DNA of 64,000 nt from Lentisphaerota bacterium (GTDB lineage Bacteria > Verrucomicrobiota > Lentisphaeria > Victivallales > UBA1829): assembly GCA_015061915.1 (NCBI GenBank), contig SUVR01000010.1, positions 1 through 64,000 of the forward strand, read 5' to 3'. Each line of letters begins with the position of its first letter. Position 1 is the stretch's first letter. A program made the position numbers and the translations under genes. The notes below the pieces were generated by a model. It did no database searches. It had not been told where the DNA came from and saw nothing but the letters and a program-made list of their open reading frames with translations. This document shows positions 1 through 9,753 of this stretch, one piece after another.

Positions 1-43
1 AGTCCGGTTCGATGCTAATGTAATGATTCAGTTGATTGTTCAT
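1..43 (-). CDS. Start of a minus-strand CDS running off the left edge (MNNQLNHYISIEPD...)
   Basis: ATG on the minus strand at 43 preceded by AAAGGAG at suitable spacing; open to the window edge; too short to identify. Confidence 0.45.
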   Translation of the reverse strand, partial: MNNQLNHYISIEPD

Positions 44-226
44 GTTACTCCTTTCGTCTGGCGTAAAATGAACTTTCAGCTGACTTTTTTCAAGTAATTT
101 TAATTTTTTATTTTGAAATTACCTCATGCGCATATATATTTTAAAACGATCTGCCTTTTTTGTGGGCTTTTTGTTTAAAATAATATTGAATATAGAGTAT
201 AATAACAACAAAACCAGGAGATGTCT

Positions 227-3200
227 ATGAGGAAAAGACGGAACCAGTGGATGGCAGCATTGCTGCTGATCGGCGCTCTGTCGTCTCTGCCGCTGTATGG
301 GCAGAGTGCGTTGGAGAAGAAGGCGCAGGGGTTATACGCTGCGAAGGATTACAAGGCTTGCCTTGAGCTGTTGGAGAAGGAGATCCAGAAACCGGATGCC
401 TCCCCCATTGCTCTGCGTATTGCCATGAACGCAAACATGGAGCTTGGCAAACCGGTCACTGCTTCCCAGCAGGCTTCCGCTTTGCTGAAGAAGGTCGGCA
501 CAAAGAACAGCGAGATCGTGTTTGAAACGGCACAGATCGCAGAGCTGAACGGTGATGAAAAGATGGCGGTTGCCCGTTATCTTTCCTACATCCAGAAACA
601 GTATAAAAATCCGAGAGTCAAGCCCCGTCTGACCAAGGCGATCTCCTATACCAGCCAGCGCGGCACCTATGTGGATGTGCTGATCGCCCGGACCCGTCTT
701 GAAGGGAAAGATGCAGTTGCGCCCTCCATCAACTGGGCGATGCGTCATTATCTGGAGCGCGGCGACTTCCAGTCCGTGATCGAGCTGCTGGCATTTGTGG
801 TCAGCCCGGAAGGATTTGTTGAAAACACCCGCGTTCTGAACGAAACGTTGAACGCGATTTATGATCAGCGCAACAATTTCCAGCCTGCCGCAGCGAAGCG
901 TGCAGTGGAAATTCTCTGCAATGCGCCGCTGAAAGCCTCTCTGAACCTGAATGGCACATGGCGTGAAGGCACGATCTATGATCTCATCCGCAAAGCCAAT
1001 ATGAGCAACATGGACCGCTACTTTATGGCACAGAATATGATCAGGGCATGGGGCTATGTGCCGGAATCGGATCAGCTGTTCTTTGATGTGATCAACAAGC
1101 AGTTTGACAGCTGTCAGTCTGATGAAGCGAAGCTGGCTTTCGGTAAGGAAATGATGCTTCTCATGCCTCACTTCCTGGCGGAAAACTCCTCCACTTCTGT
1201 CGGCGCACACAGAAAATTCTTCTGGTTTATTCAGAGCAAGACCAAAGTCTTCCCGAAAGTCATCCCCCCGGAAATGCTTGGTAAGTTCCTGGCTGCTTAT
1301 GCCAAGAGAGCCAATGCCAGCCGTTATGACATGAACAACGGTAACGCGGAATTCAACAAGATCGTTGCCGGTGGTGAAAACGCTTATTACAACACCCTGC
1401 GGGAAAAAGGCAAAATTCAGGCGTTCTGTATCGCTTTCGGTAAGGATGCTCCCGCGTACGTGATCGATTATATGTCCCGTGAAGCGACCCACGTCGCAGC
1501 CCAGAAGGGCGGGATCATTGATACCTACCTCGGCGATCCCAAGGATCCCGGTTATGCCCTCCGTGAAGCACGGATCGCATGGGCTCTCGCCCGCACGCAG
1601 CGCCACAGACAGTTTGTCAGCGCCGCCCGGAACGTGATGCTTCTCTCCAACTACAATCCGGAAGATATCGCGAACATGATCCGCACGGCGAAACTGCCCT
1701 CCGATGCGGCAGTGACTCTGCTCAACAGTGTGATCATGCTTCAGGGCGCATCCGCCAAGATGGATGCGATCCTGGACAGCCTTTACAAGAAGGGCTATCC
1801 CCAGAACTCCAAGATCTCCGATCTGAAGAAAAAGAGAAATGCCGGCGGCAGTGCCGTTTATGCCGCAGCTGCCAAATGCTTCGCCATCGGTGGCGACAAG
1901 CCGGCAGAAGTGCATGCAGCAGCCATTGCCTTCACCAAGATCAGCAAGGCTTCTCTGCCCCAGCGTCATGAACTGGCGACTACGCCCGAAGAAGAACTGG
2001 CACTCAATGTGTTTGAATATCACAGACGTTATGTCTGGAACAACAACGCGCAGGCAAAAGAACTCATCCTTGCCTGGGCGCCGAAGCTGACGAGCGGCGG
2101 TAAGATCACCAATGAACTGCTTTCCCGCAGTGTTGCTGTGGACAAGGAATCCGAACGCCCTGGTGGTACTTATTATAAGATGATTAATATCGTGCTGCCC
2201 GCCATCGTTGCCTCCGGTGACACCTGGTTCGATTATTCCAATGACTTCCACTGGAATCCGGAACGCAGTCATCCGAAAGCAACGGATGTGAACCCGTTCA
2301 AGGGCAACTACGGCAGATTCAATGGCGATTTCGGCTTGAAGTACCTCTTCCGTGCCATGAGAAACGGCTGTTTCTCGCCCGCATTCGCTGCCAAGCAGAT
2401 GGAAGCCATGCTGGAAAGCGGCGATGGCTGGATCACGCCTCACTTTGTTAACTACGACATGAGCAACGACTTCGGTCGTCAGGAATTCACGGCGAAAGAT
2501 GCCATGCCTGCAAGTTTCTACGTCGCTCTGCTCAAGAGAATGGCGAAACAGGCGGACAAGTACAACTACCCGGAATATGCTGCGGAAGCCAAAATCCTCG
2601 GGTTCACTCCTGCTGACAAGAAGCAGGAAGTGATGAATGTCTATATCAGCATGATCCGCAAACGCCCCTACCGCGCGCAGATCAGCTCTATCAATACGGC
2701 ATTTGTTGATGCGATCCGCTACTCTTTCCCGATCCAGATGCGTCTGGACTTTCTGGAAAAGACCCTTGTGCCGATCCTCAAGGAAAATACGCCGAAGAAC
2801 CTGCAGTATGTTGTTCCCACCGGTTGCTTTGTGGAGCAGCTCAGCTGGATCGCCAGCCCGCATGTGAGGGAATCCACGCCGGAACAGAAGGCACAGGCAG
2901 TTGAGATCATGAAACTGCTTGCCAAGGCATACGCTGCCGGCAACATTATGCCCACACGGGATTCCAACGGCGGTACTGCTGCCGAAATCATCGAAAAATA
3001 TGCTCTGACGGACATCCTTGAATCCGGTAAGCTCGAACGGATCAATACTGCCGTCACGACCATGGCGATGGGCCATAAACATGATACAAACACCGGACGG
3101 TCCAGAGATATCATGAGCCGTACGGGTGCAAAACTGGATAAACAGGGAACCGAGCAGATCAAGTACGTGTATCTCTCGGTCCCTACCGAAGGGGATCGCG

Positions 3201-6200
3201 AGCACAACTCCAGTCTGAAGGGAACATTCAACCGTCAGATCGCAAAAGTAGCTCGCGCAATCCCCGGAATCGTCGCCGTAGACAAAAGTGATGCCGCATA
3301 CGACCTGTTCCTTGCGCAGCAGATGAAGCGTGAGGGCAACGCATTGCAGGCATGGAGTCATGTCCGCGGAAAACTTGATGTCCTCACCAGACGCTGGAAA
3401 GAATTTGATTTCGATTTCGTTGTCTGGTCCGTTGAACAGTGCCGTAAGAGCGGTCTGTTCAAGGAAGGTCTGGACCTTGCCCAGACCCTGTGGATGGAAG
3501 AAAATGCTCTCGCTCCGGTGGAAGCTGCAAAGCTGGCACTGAGCAAGGGCGACATCTATCGTGACTGGAAATCCTATCCCGCCGCGAAGATCGAATACGA
3601 AGCGCTTTCCCGGAACAAGCGCTACGAACAGACTGCATCCGGCAGACTGGCAAAGTTCCGTCTCATTGAACTGTTGATCCTGACGCAGGACTTCACCACG
3701 GCGCGGACGATGCTGGAAAGACTCCAGATGTCCACCCGTTTGGATGATCAGGCGGAAGCCTATTACCTGCAAGCCCGAATCGACTACGAACAGATGGATG
3801 ACGAAGCCGCTCTCGGCAACCTGGATGAAGTCTTCAAGCGGATCGCGACCCACCCGGAAGCCCGCCTTCTGGAAGGTCATATCCGGATCCGCAACAACGA
3901 CCTTTCCAATCTGACACTTCAGATCGGTCAGAGTATGCTTGCCACCATTGCGATCCCCGGCAAAACCATCAAGCTGGAGATCTACGACCGCAACCTGGCG
4001 ATCATCCGCGGCGGCAAGTCTCTCCCGGTCCTCGTGACCACTTCCCACGGGAAGGACAGCGAAATCGTCCAGCTGAATCCGGACCCGCAGAATCCCAACA
4101 AGTTCAGCTATGAGCTGATCACCACGCTGGGGAAAGCAGTGCCGTCCAACATGGTTCTGGAACTGACCGGTGATGATATTATCACCTACTGTGTGGAACC
4201 GAATTTTGCCAAGGAACACGGTCACACGGATATTCCCTCCAATCAGCTGGAAATCCGTTATCCGGCACGGATGTATGTCTCCTCCAAGCCCATTCTCTCC
4301 GAACAGGAACAGGATGATGCCGCATTGGCACGTTCCTACGACCTGATCGGCGGCAGAGCTTCGGATCGGGATATTTCCAAGATCGTCCGCCCCGGCAGCC
4401 CGTTCTATGTGCGTGTGATCGACTTTGACCAGAGTATTGATCCCAATGCTCCGGACAAGATCAATGTGGACATCACCTGCAGTTCCGGCGATGAAATGAA
4501 GGGCTTTGAACTGGTTGAAACCGGACCCTCCACCGGTGTCTTTGAAGCGAAAATCCCCACCGATATTCCGTTCCCCAGCATCAGCGTTTCCGATGCCGTG
4601 GAAGGTGTGGATTATACGGCAGTTATCAACTCTACCAAGACCGGTTCCTGGAAGAGTCTGCCGGACAGCAAGCGTCCCAAGTGGTTGGAAATCGACACGA
4701 TGACCAGCTGCAACATCAAGGATGCCACCATTGAAATGCCGGATCCCAATGCGATCAAGACGATGCGTGTGATCGCCAGTATTGACAAGAGCAGCGATGA
4801 GATCGCCGTTTATCCCGCATCCACGGAAAAGGTCAAGGGCGGTCTTTCGGTTCTTACCAAGGGCGTTTGGAACAGCAACCCCACGCTGGACAATATCCGC
4901 AAACAGTTTGTGGGTGATACAACGCAGGGTATGATCCTGCCCAAGACCTCCTTCTCCCGCGACATGGTCAAGAGCCTGCGCGGCAGAAATCAGTGGATCG
5001 TCGGTAAGATTTCCGGCGCGTTCTACCTTTCCGAACCCATGGAGCTGAACCTCAAGTTCACCCAGAAGGAAGTCCGCTACCAGACTGCCCACCTGATGAT
5101 CGATGATCGTGTGATCCTCTCCGGCACCATGAATGCCGCCGGTCTTGCCACCAAGCGGACCGTTACCCTCACCAAGGGTGTCCACGTTCTGACTGCCTAC
5201 TTCCTGGATCACGAAAAGAATTCTGCAATCGAAATCGGTATGCTCCAGCCGGATGGCTCTTACAGCCCCCTGCCGATGGACTGGTTTGATACGGAAAAGC
5301 ATCCGGAACTGGTTGAATTCCTGCAGCCGAAAGGCGTGATCGAAAAGACCGGCAACGGCTTCAAACTCACGATGAACGAAACCAAGCCAGGTCAGGAACG
5401 GCGTTACCGGAAACTGAGATGGTTGATCGAAAACTACAATGGCACACAGGTGGAAATCACCAAGGCGTCCATCACGGAACGCGGTCAGGAAGGCAAGCAG
5501 GACAAGATCGTTGTTCCTGTGACGCAGGACCTGACCAGCGGCAAGGAAAACAAGATCCTTGAAATTGCCGCTTCCGATACGATCACGGTGAAGTATCAGG
5601 ACAAGATCCGTATTGATGAAAACAAGGCAACGCTGGCGGAAAACCTCTCCAGCTCCTTCTGCAACGGCGGTGTGGACTTCCGTTTTGAAAAAATCACGGT
5701 CGATGAAGAAGGTGCCAGCTCCATTCAGTATGTTTCCGCAGCCCGCGTGATGCAGGGCGACAGTGTGGCAGTCTGGGTCACCGACCCGGATGAAGACCTC
5801 TCCGAAGAACTGGAAACGGTGAAGGTTCAAGTGTCCACGACCAGCGGTGAAAATATTGAAATGGAACTGCTGGAACGGGGCAACGCGCCCGCTACCCGCG
5901 GTCACTTTGTGGAAACGCTGGTGATCTCTGACAAAACCGATCCCAAGCGCCGTATGCTCAAAGTGGTTCCCGGCGATACGATCACGGTGCGTTATCTGGA
6001 CAAAGAAAACAATTCGCCCGGTATTCCGTACCACCGTATTGCCAAGGTTCTCTGCGAAGGCAAGACGGATCTGGATCTGGTTATTTTTGATACGGAACTT
6101 CTGAAGATCGAAGACCGCAGTCAGGCGGCGGAAGCAAGAAAACAGATGCTCAAGAGCCGTCTTGGTTCCCGCGTCGGCGAGATCAAACTTTATAAGGATC

Positions 6201-8050
6201 AGATTCAGGCGAAAGCATACGAATCCACCGATCCGAACGAAGTTCTGATCGTGAACAGCAAAGTTCCGCTGATGTTTGTGCTGCGCGATCCCTCCAGCGC
6301 AAAGCACGCTCAGAGTACGGTCACTGTTGATATTCTCACGGATACCGAAATCAAGGCAGCTCAGGAAGAACAGCGCGAACAGATGCCGCTGACGGTGGAA
6401 ATGCCGCTGGTTCATATCAGTCAACTTGCCGGTAAGAAGGGGTATCCCACGAGAATCCAGGGAGCCTTCCACCGTTACAGTCCGTTGAATACCGGTTACT
6501 TTGCCGGTCTGGTGCGCCTGCAGCTCGGTTCCGCCAACGATGAGATCAATGACCTTGTCTCCAGCAGCGAAACCTTCAACCTGCTCAGCAACAGCCATGA
6601 TGTGCGTCTGGACAGTGATGCGTTCAAGGTTCCGACCGTGATCGTTTCCGGTGCAGACAAAGTCTATCTCACCTATAAAGACTCCTCCGGAGCCGAACTG
6701 TGCAAACGTACGGTGCAGCTCCGTTCGGATGGAGATATGGAACTCTATGACAAGACCTATCAGATGCCGCAGACGGCAGTTCATCTCGGTCAGAACTATT
6801 ATGTTCAGGTTCATGACCCTGACCGCGACCGTACGCCGGAACGGGATCTGGTGGATGTGGTTGTCGGCAGTAAACTGACCAAAGATCAGATCTCGGTTCA
6901 GCTTTCTGAAACGCTGGTCCACTCCGGTATCTTCACCGGCACGATCAAGGTCGACATCAAACGTCCTGCTGCTCCGGGTGAAGAACAGAAGCGTGCCAGT
7001 GCAAACACGATCTGGTCCAACTTCGGCGATGAGATCACCTTCACCTACAAGGATGAGATCCCGCTCCACGAAACGGCTGCGAGAACGGTTACCCTCAAGG
7101 GTACGGTCTTTATCGGTGCGGATGGTGAACTTGCCGCCTTTACCAAGAAGTTCAAAGATCCTGACATGGCAGTGAAGACCAACTTCCTGATGGCGGAAGC
7201 TCTCTTTGAAATGGCGAAGAGTCACAAGGCGCTGAAGGGTGCGGACGGTAAGCCGGACAAGGACAAAGCCGTTCTTGCCAAGGAAGAAATTGCCAAGGGT
7301 AAGCGTGTACTGGAAGAAGCGCTGCGCGACTATCCCAATACCTCTCTCAAGGCACAAGGTGAATTCCTGCTGGCGAACCTCTCCCAGCAACTGGAAGATT
7401 ATCAGACCGCCATTTCCCAGTTCTCCACGGTCATCAGCCGTTATCCGGATTCGGAATATGCCCCCAAGAGTTATTATCAGAAGGGTGTCTGTTTTGAACG
7501 GATGGCAGCTCAGGAAAAGGATACGAACCTGAAGCAGCAGATCGGCGATATGGCTTGCGAAGAATATGTGCGTCTGACCTATCTCTACCCGAACAGTGCA
7601 CTTGCCACGGATGCAAAACTGCGTCTCGGCAACTACTACTACCGGACGAACCGCCACCGTCTTGCCGCCTCTGTGCTGGAAAAATTCGGTGTTGCTCATC
7701 CGGATCACAAGTACGCCGCCCAGGCGCTGATCCTTGCGGGTTACGCCAGTGTCCGTTTCGAGGAACAGAAGGTGAAGTACGCACAGATGGAAAAGAGAAC
7801 GTACAAGCCTGACTTTACGCAGGCGATCCGTATCTTCCTCGAAGTGGATGAAAAACACAAAGCCAATCCGGATTTCCGCGCGGAAGCCATGTACTTTGCG
7901 GGTGACTGTCTGTTCAAGCAGGGGACCCACGAAAGTCAGGTGAAGTCCTACCAGGTGTTCCAGCGTCTGGTTTGGGACTACCCGGAATCCAAGTGGGCAA
8001 AGCACGCCCGCGGCCGTATGGCAGCCAACCCGATCAAGAATGTCCGCTGA
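227..8050 (+). CDS. Giant exported TPR / beta-sandwich repeat protein (~2607 aa)
   Basis: Long ORF (221..8050). Start 227 preferred because AGGAG at 216-220 abuts the 221 ATG. Signal peptide MRKRRNQWMAALLLIGALSSLPLYG; TPR-like repeats at both ends; D-x-D-x-D ... G-x-F-x-G beta modules in the middle. Confidence 0.9.
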   Translation: MRKRRNQWMAALLLIGALSSLPLYGQSALEKKAQGLYAAKDYKACLELLEKEIQKPDASPIALRIAMNANMELGKPVTASQQASALLKKVGTKNSEIVFETAQIAELNGDEKMAVARYLSYIQKQYKNPRVKPRLTKAISYTSQRGTYVDVLIARTRLEGKDAVAPSINWAMRHYLERGDFQSVIELLAFVVSPEGFVENTRVLNETLNAIYDQRNNFQPAAAKRAVEILCNAPLKASLNLNGTWREGTIYDLIRKANMSNMDRYFMAQNMIRAWGYVPESDQLFFDVINKQFDSCQSDEAKLAFGKEMMLLMPHFLAENSSTSVGAHRKFFWFIQSKTKVFPKVIPPEMLGKFLAAYAKRANASRYDMNNGNAEFNKIVAGGENAYYNTLREKGKIQAFCIAFGKDAPAYVIDYMSREATHVAAQKGGIIDTYLGDPKDPGYALREARIAWALARTQRHRQFVSAARNVMLLSNYNPEDIANMIRTAKLPSDAAVTLLNSVIMLQGASAKMDAILDSLYKKGYPQNSKISDLKKKRNAGGSAVYAAAAKCFAIGGDKPAEVHAAAIAFTKISKASLPQRHELATTPEEELALNVFEYHRRYVWNNNAQAKELILAWAPKLTSGGKITNELLSRSVAVDKESERPGGTYYKMINIVLPAIVASGDTWFDYSNDFHWNPERSHPKATDVNPFKGNYGRFNGDFGLKYLFRAMRNGCFSPAFAAKQMEAMLESGDGWITPHFVNYDMSNDFGRQEFTAKDAMPASFYVALLKRMAKQADKYNYPEYAAEAKILGFTPADKKQEVMNVYISMIRKRPYRAQISSINTAFVDAIRYSFPIQMRLDFLEKTLVPILKENTPKNLQYVVPTGCFVEQLSWIASPHVRESTPEQKAQAVEIMKLLAKAYAAGNIMPTRDSNGGTAAEIIEKYALTDILESGKLERINTAVTTMAMGHKHDTNTGRSRDIMSRTGAKLDKQGTEQIKYVYLSVPTEGDREHNSSLKGTFNRQIAKVARAIPGIVAVDKSDAAYDLFLAQQMKREGNALQAWSHVRGKLDVLTRRWKEFDFDFVVWSVEQCRKSGLFKEGLDLAQTLWMEENALAPVEAAKLALSKGDIYRDWKSYPAAKIEYEALSRNKRYEQTASGRLAKFRLIELLILTQDFTTARTMLERLQMSTRLDDQAEAYYLQARIDYEQMDDEAALGNLDEVFKRIATHPEARLLEGHIRIRNNDLSNLTLQIGQSMLATIAIPGKTIKLEIYDRNLAIIRGGKSLPVLVTTSHGKDSEIVQLNPDPQNPNKFSYELITTLGKAVPSNMVLELTGDDIITYCVEPNFAKEHGHTDIPSNQLEIRYPARMYVSSKPILSEQEQDDAALARSYDLIGGRASDRDISKIVRPGSPFYVRVIDFDQSIDPNAPDKINVDITCSSGDEMKGFELVETGPSTGVFEAKIPTDIPFPSISVSDAVEGVDYTAVINSTKTGSWKSLPDSKRPKWLEIDTMTSCNIKDATIEMPDPNAIKTMRVIASIDKSSDEIAVYPASTEKVKGGLSVLTKGVWNSNPTLDNIRKQFVGDTTQGMILPKTSFSRDMVKSLRGRNQWIVGKISGAFYLSEPMELNLKFTQKEVRYQTAHLMIDDRVILSGTMNAAGLATKRTVTLTKGVHVLTAYFLDHEKNSAIEIGMLQPDGSYSPLPMDWFDTEKHPELVEFLQPKGVIEKTGNGFKLTMNETKPGQERRYRKLRWLIENYNGTQVEITKASITERGQEGKQDKIVVPVTQDLTSGKENKILEIAASDTITVKYQDKIRIDENKATLAENLSSSFCNGGVDFRFEKITVDEEGASSIQYVSAARVMQGDSVAVWVTDPDEDLSEELETVKVQVSTTSGENIEMELLERGNAPATRGHFVETLVISDKTDPKRRMLKVVPGDTITVRYLDKENNSPGIPYHRIAKVLCEGKTDLDLVIFDTELLKIEDRSQAAEARKQMLKSRLGSRVGEIKLYKDQIQAKAYESTDPNEVLIVNSKVPLMFVLRDPSSAKHAQSTVTVDILTDTEIKAAQEEQREQMPLTVEMPLVHISQLAGKKGYPTRIQGAFHRYSPLNTGYFAGLVRLQLGSANDEINDLVSSSETFNLLSNSHDVRLDSDAFKVPTVIVSGADKVYLTYKDSSGAELCKRTVQLRSDGDMELYDKTYQMPQTAVHLGQNYYVQVHDPDRDRTPERDLVDVVVGSKLTKDQISVQLSETLVHSGIFTGTIKVDIKRPAAPGEEQKRASANTIWSNFGDEITFTYKDEIPLHETAARTVTLKGTVFIGADGELAAFTKKFKDPDMAVKTNFLMAEALFEMAKSHKALKGADGKPDKDKAVLAKEEIAKGKRVLEEALRDYPNTSLKAQGEFLLANLSQQLEDYQTAISQFSTVISRYPDSEYAPKSYYQKGVCFERMAAQEKDTNLKQQIGDMACEEYVRLTYLYPNSALATDAKLRLGNYYYRTNRHRLAASVLEKFGVAHPDHKYAAQALILAGYASVRFEEQKVKYAQMEKRTYKPDFTQAIRIFLEVDEKHKANPDFRAEAMYFAGDCLFKQGTHESQVKSYQVFQRLVWDYPESKWAKHARGRMAANPIKNVR

Positions 8051-8073
8051 TCCGGAAGAAGGAGTGTTGACTT

Positions 8074-9708
8074 ATGCGTCTCAATAAAATCACATTCCTG
8101 ATTCTGCTCGCCTCGCTGCTTTTCAGCGGGGCGGGGGCAACGCTTTCCGCTCAAAACTATTGGAACGTGATGAGCAATAAGCGTTATGCTCAGATGAGTC
8201 AGTTTGAGCGGGTACAGTACGAAAAGGCACGCAAACTTCTGCAGGACCGCCAGTATCGTGCGGCAGCCACAGAGTTTGACCGGTTCCGGATCCAGTACAA
8301 GGAATCGCCGGTCCTGCCGTACATTGTGTTCCTCTGCGGGTATTCCTATCATTGTGCGAAGGACCGGTTCAAAGCCATTGGTTACTACAACGAGATCATT
8401 GACTTTTATCCCGGAGAGATCGAAGCAGCGGCGGTTGCCCTGTATTACCGTGGTGTTGCCCAGTTTGATAACGGTGACATCACGGCGGGTATGACCACGA
8501 TGAAACAACTGCTGGACGATCCGGAGTACAAGAAGCAGCCGGTTGCGGCTTCTGCTTCTCTTTCCCTTGTGTGGAACTACTGGCGCAACAAGGAACCGGA
8601 AAGAGCAGAAACTTATCTCAAACTGATTTATGAGACCCACTACGGTTCTGAAGCGGGACGGGATGCCCGGAATTATTACATTGCATCCTGTGCTTCGACC
8701 GGCAAATTGCTGAGTGCTTATCCGGTGTGGTATATCCGTGCCAACCAGCAGCTGCTGAAGGATAAGAAGATCACGCTTCCGGAACTGCGGGTGCGGATGG
8801 TGAATGAAGCATACGATGTGCTTTGGCAGCATTACAATCACTATTTCAACCGTGATGATCTGATCTTCAAATACCGTGGCGGCAAGAAACGCGGTCCCGA
8901 TCCGAAAAAAGTCTTCTGGGCATTTTTCCGTGTGAACAAAGAACATTATGAAAGTACGGGTAAGCTGTGGGATTATTATTACCGTGCGATCGAATTTGCC
9001 GCCTACTACGGAGTGATCTCCGGACAGGATCTCGATACGCTTGTTTCCCAGGCGATGGATTTTATTCTGAAGACGCCCAACACCAAAGACAAGAACGGCA
9101 ATCTGGTTGATAACCAGCAGAAACGGCTGGTTGCGCTGGTTGAAATGCTGTTCCGCCGTTATGCTTTTGCCCGTGCCGGTTATGTGAATACCCGGATCAA
9201 AGATGACAAGATCCGCACCTGGAACGAATACCGTGTTCTGGAAGGATTGAAAAAATGGGATGAAGCGTTGGTGCTTCTGGAGCAGATTTCCGGCAAATAT
9301 GCGTCGGATGCAGCTATGGTTGCCAAGTGCGGCTGGGCAACTGCCAGTATTTATCACTACCAGAAAAAGAAATATGATGAAGCGATCAAGGTTTACCAGT
9401 CGATCGGTCAACCGCCGGGAACGCTCTGGCGGATCGCGGATTGTCACCGTCTGAAAGGCGATATTGAATCTTCCGCCATGTCTTACAACGAGATTGAAAA
9501 TGCGTTCCCTGCAGAAGGAGCGAAGGCCGCACTTGCCCGCGGTATTCTCTATGAACGCGCCGGCAACAAGACACGTGCGATTGCGGAATTTCGCCGGATC
9601 ATGAAAGTCTATCCGAAACACCGGCATGAGACATCGCAGGCGCACCAGCGTCTGGAAAGTCTGGGTGTGGATGCCACCGGTCTCGGAGCAGTGGATGAAG
9701 CTTACTGA
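8074..9708 (+). CDS. Exported TPR-repeat protein
   Basis: 544-aa ORF with signal peptide and TPR-like helices; RBS GAAGGAG upstream; same operon. Confidence 0.88.
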   Translation: MRLNKITFLILLASLLFSGAGATLSAQNYWNVMSNKRYAQMSQFERVQYEKARKLLQDRQYRAAATEFDRFRIQYKESPVLPYIVFLCGYSYHCAKDRFKAIGYYNEIIDFYPGEIEAAAVALYYRGVAQFDNGDITAGMTTMKQLLDDPEYKKQPVAASASLSLVWNYWRNKEPERAETYLKLIYETHYGSEAGRDARNYYIASCASTGKLLSAYPVWYIRANQQLLKDKKITLPELRVRMVNEAYDVLWQHYNHYFNRDDLIFKYRGGKKRGPDPKKVFWAFFRVNKEHYESTGKLWDYYYRAIEFAAYYGVISGQDLDTLVSQAMDFILKTPNTKDKNGNLVDNQQKRLVALVEMLFRRYAFARAGYVNTRIKDDKIRTWNEYRVLEGLKKWDEALVLLEQISGKYASDAAMVAKCGWATASIYHYQKKKYDEAIKVYQSIGQPPGTLWRIADCHRLKGDIESSAMSYNEIENAFPAEGAKAALARGILYERAGNKTRAIAEFRRIMKVYPKHRHETSQAHQRLESLGVDATGLGAVDEAY

Positions 9709-9753
9709 TTGTTGAAAAATAAAAACAGATAAAAAGATAACAGGAAACGCAAC

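Noticed and set aside
332-8005. 2557-aa antisense ORF opposite the giant TPR gene
   Set aside because: In exact codon register with a gene that has a signal peptide, RBS and domain structure; the antisense translation is low-complexity His/Arg/Phe-rich and explained by absence of TTA/CTA/TCA codons
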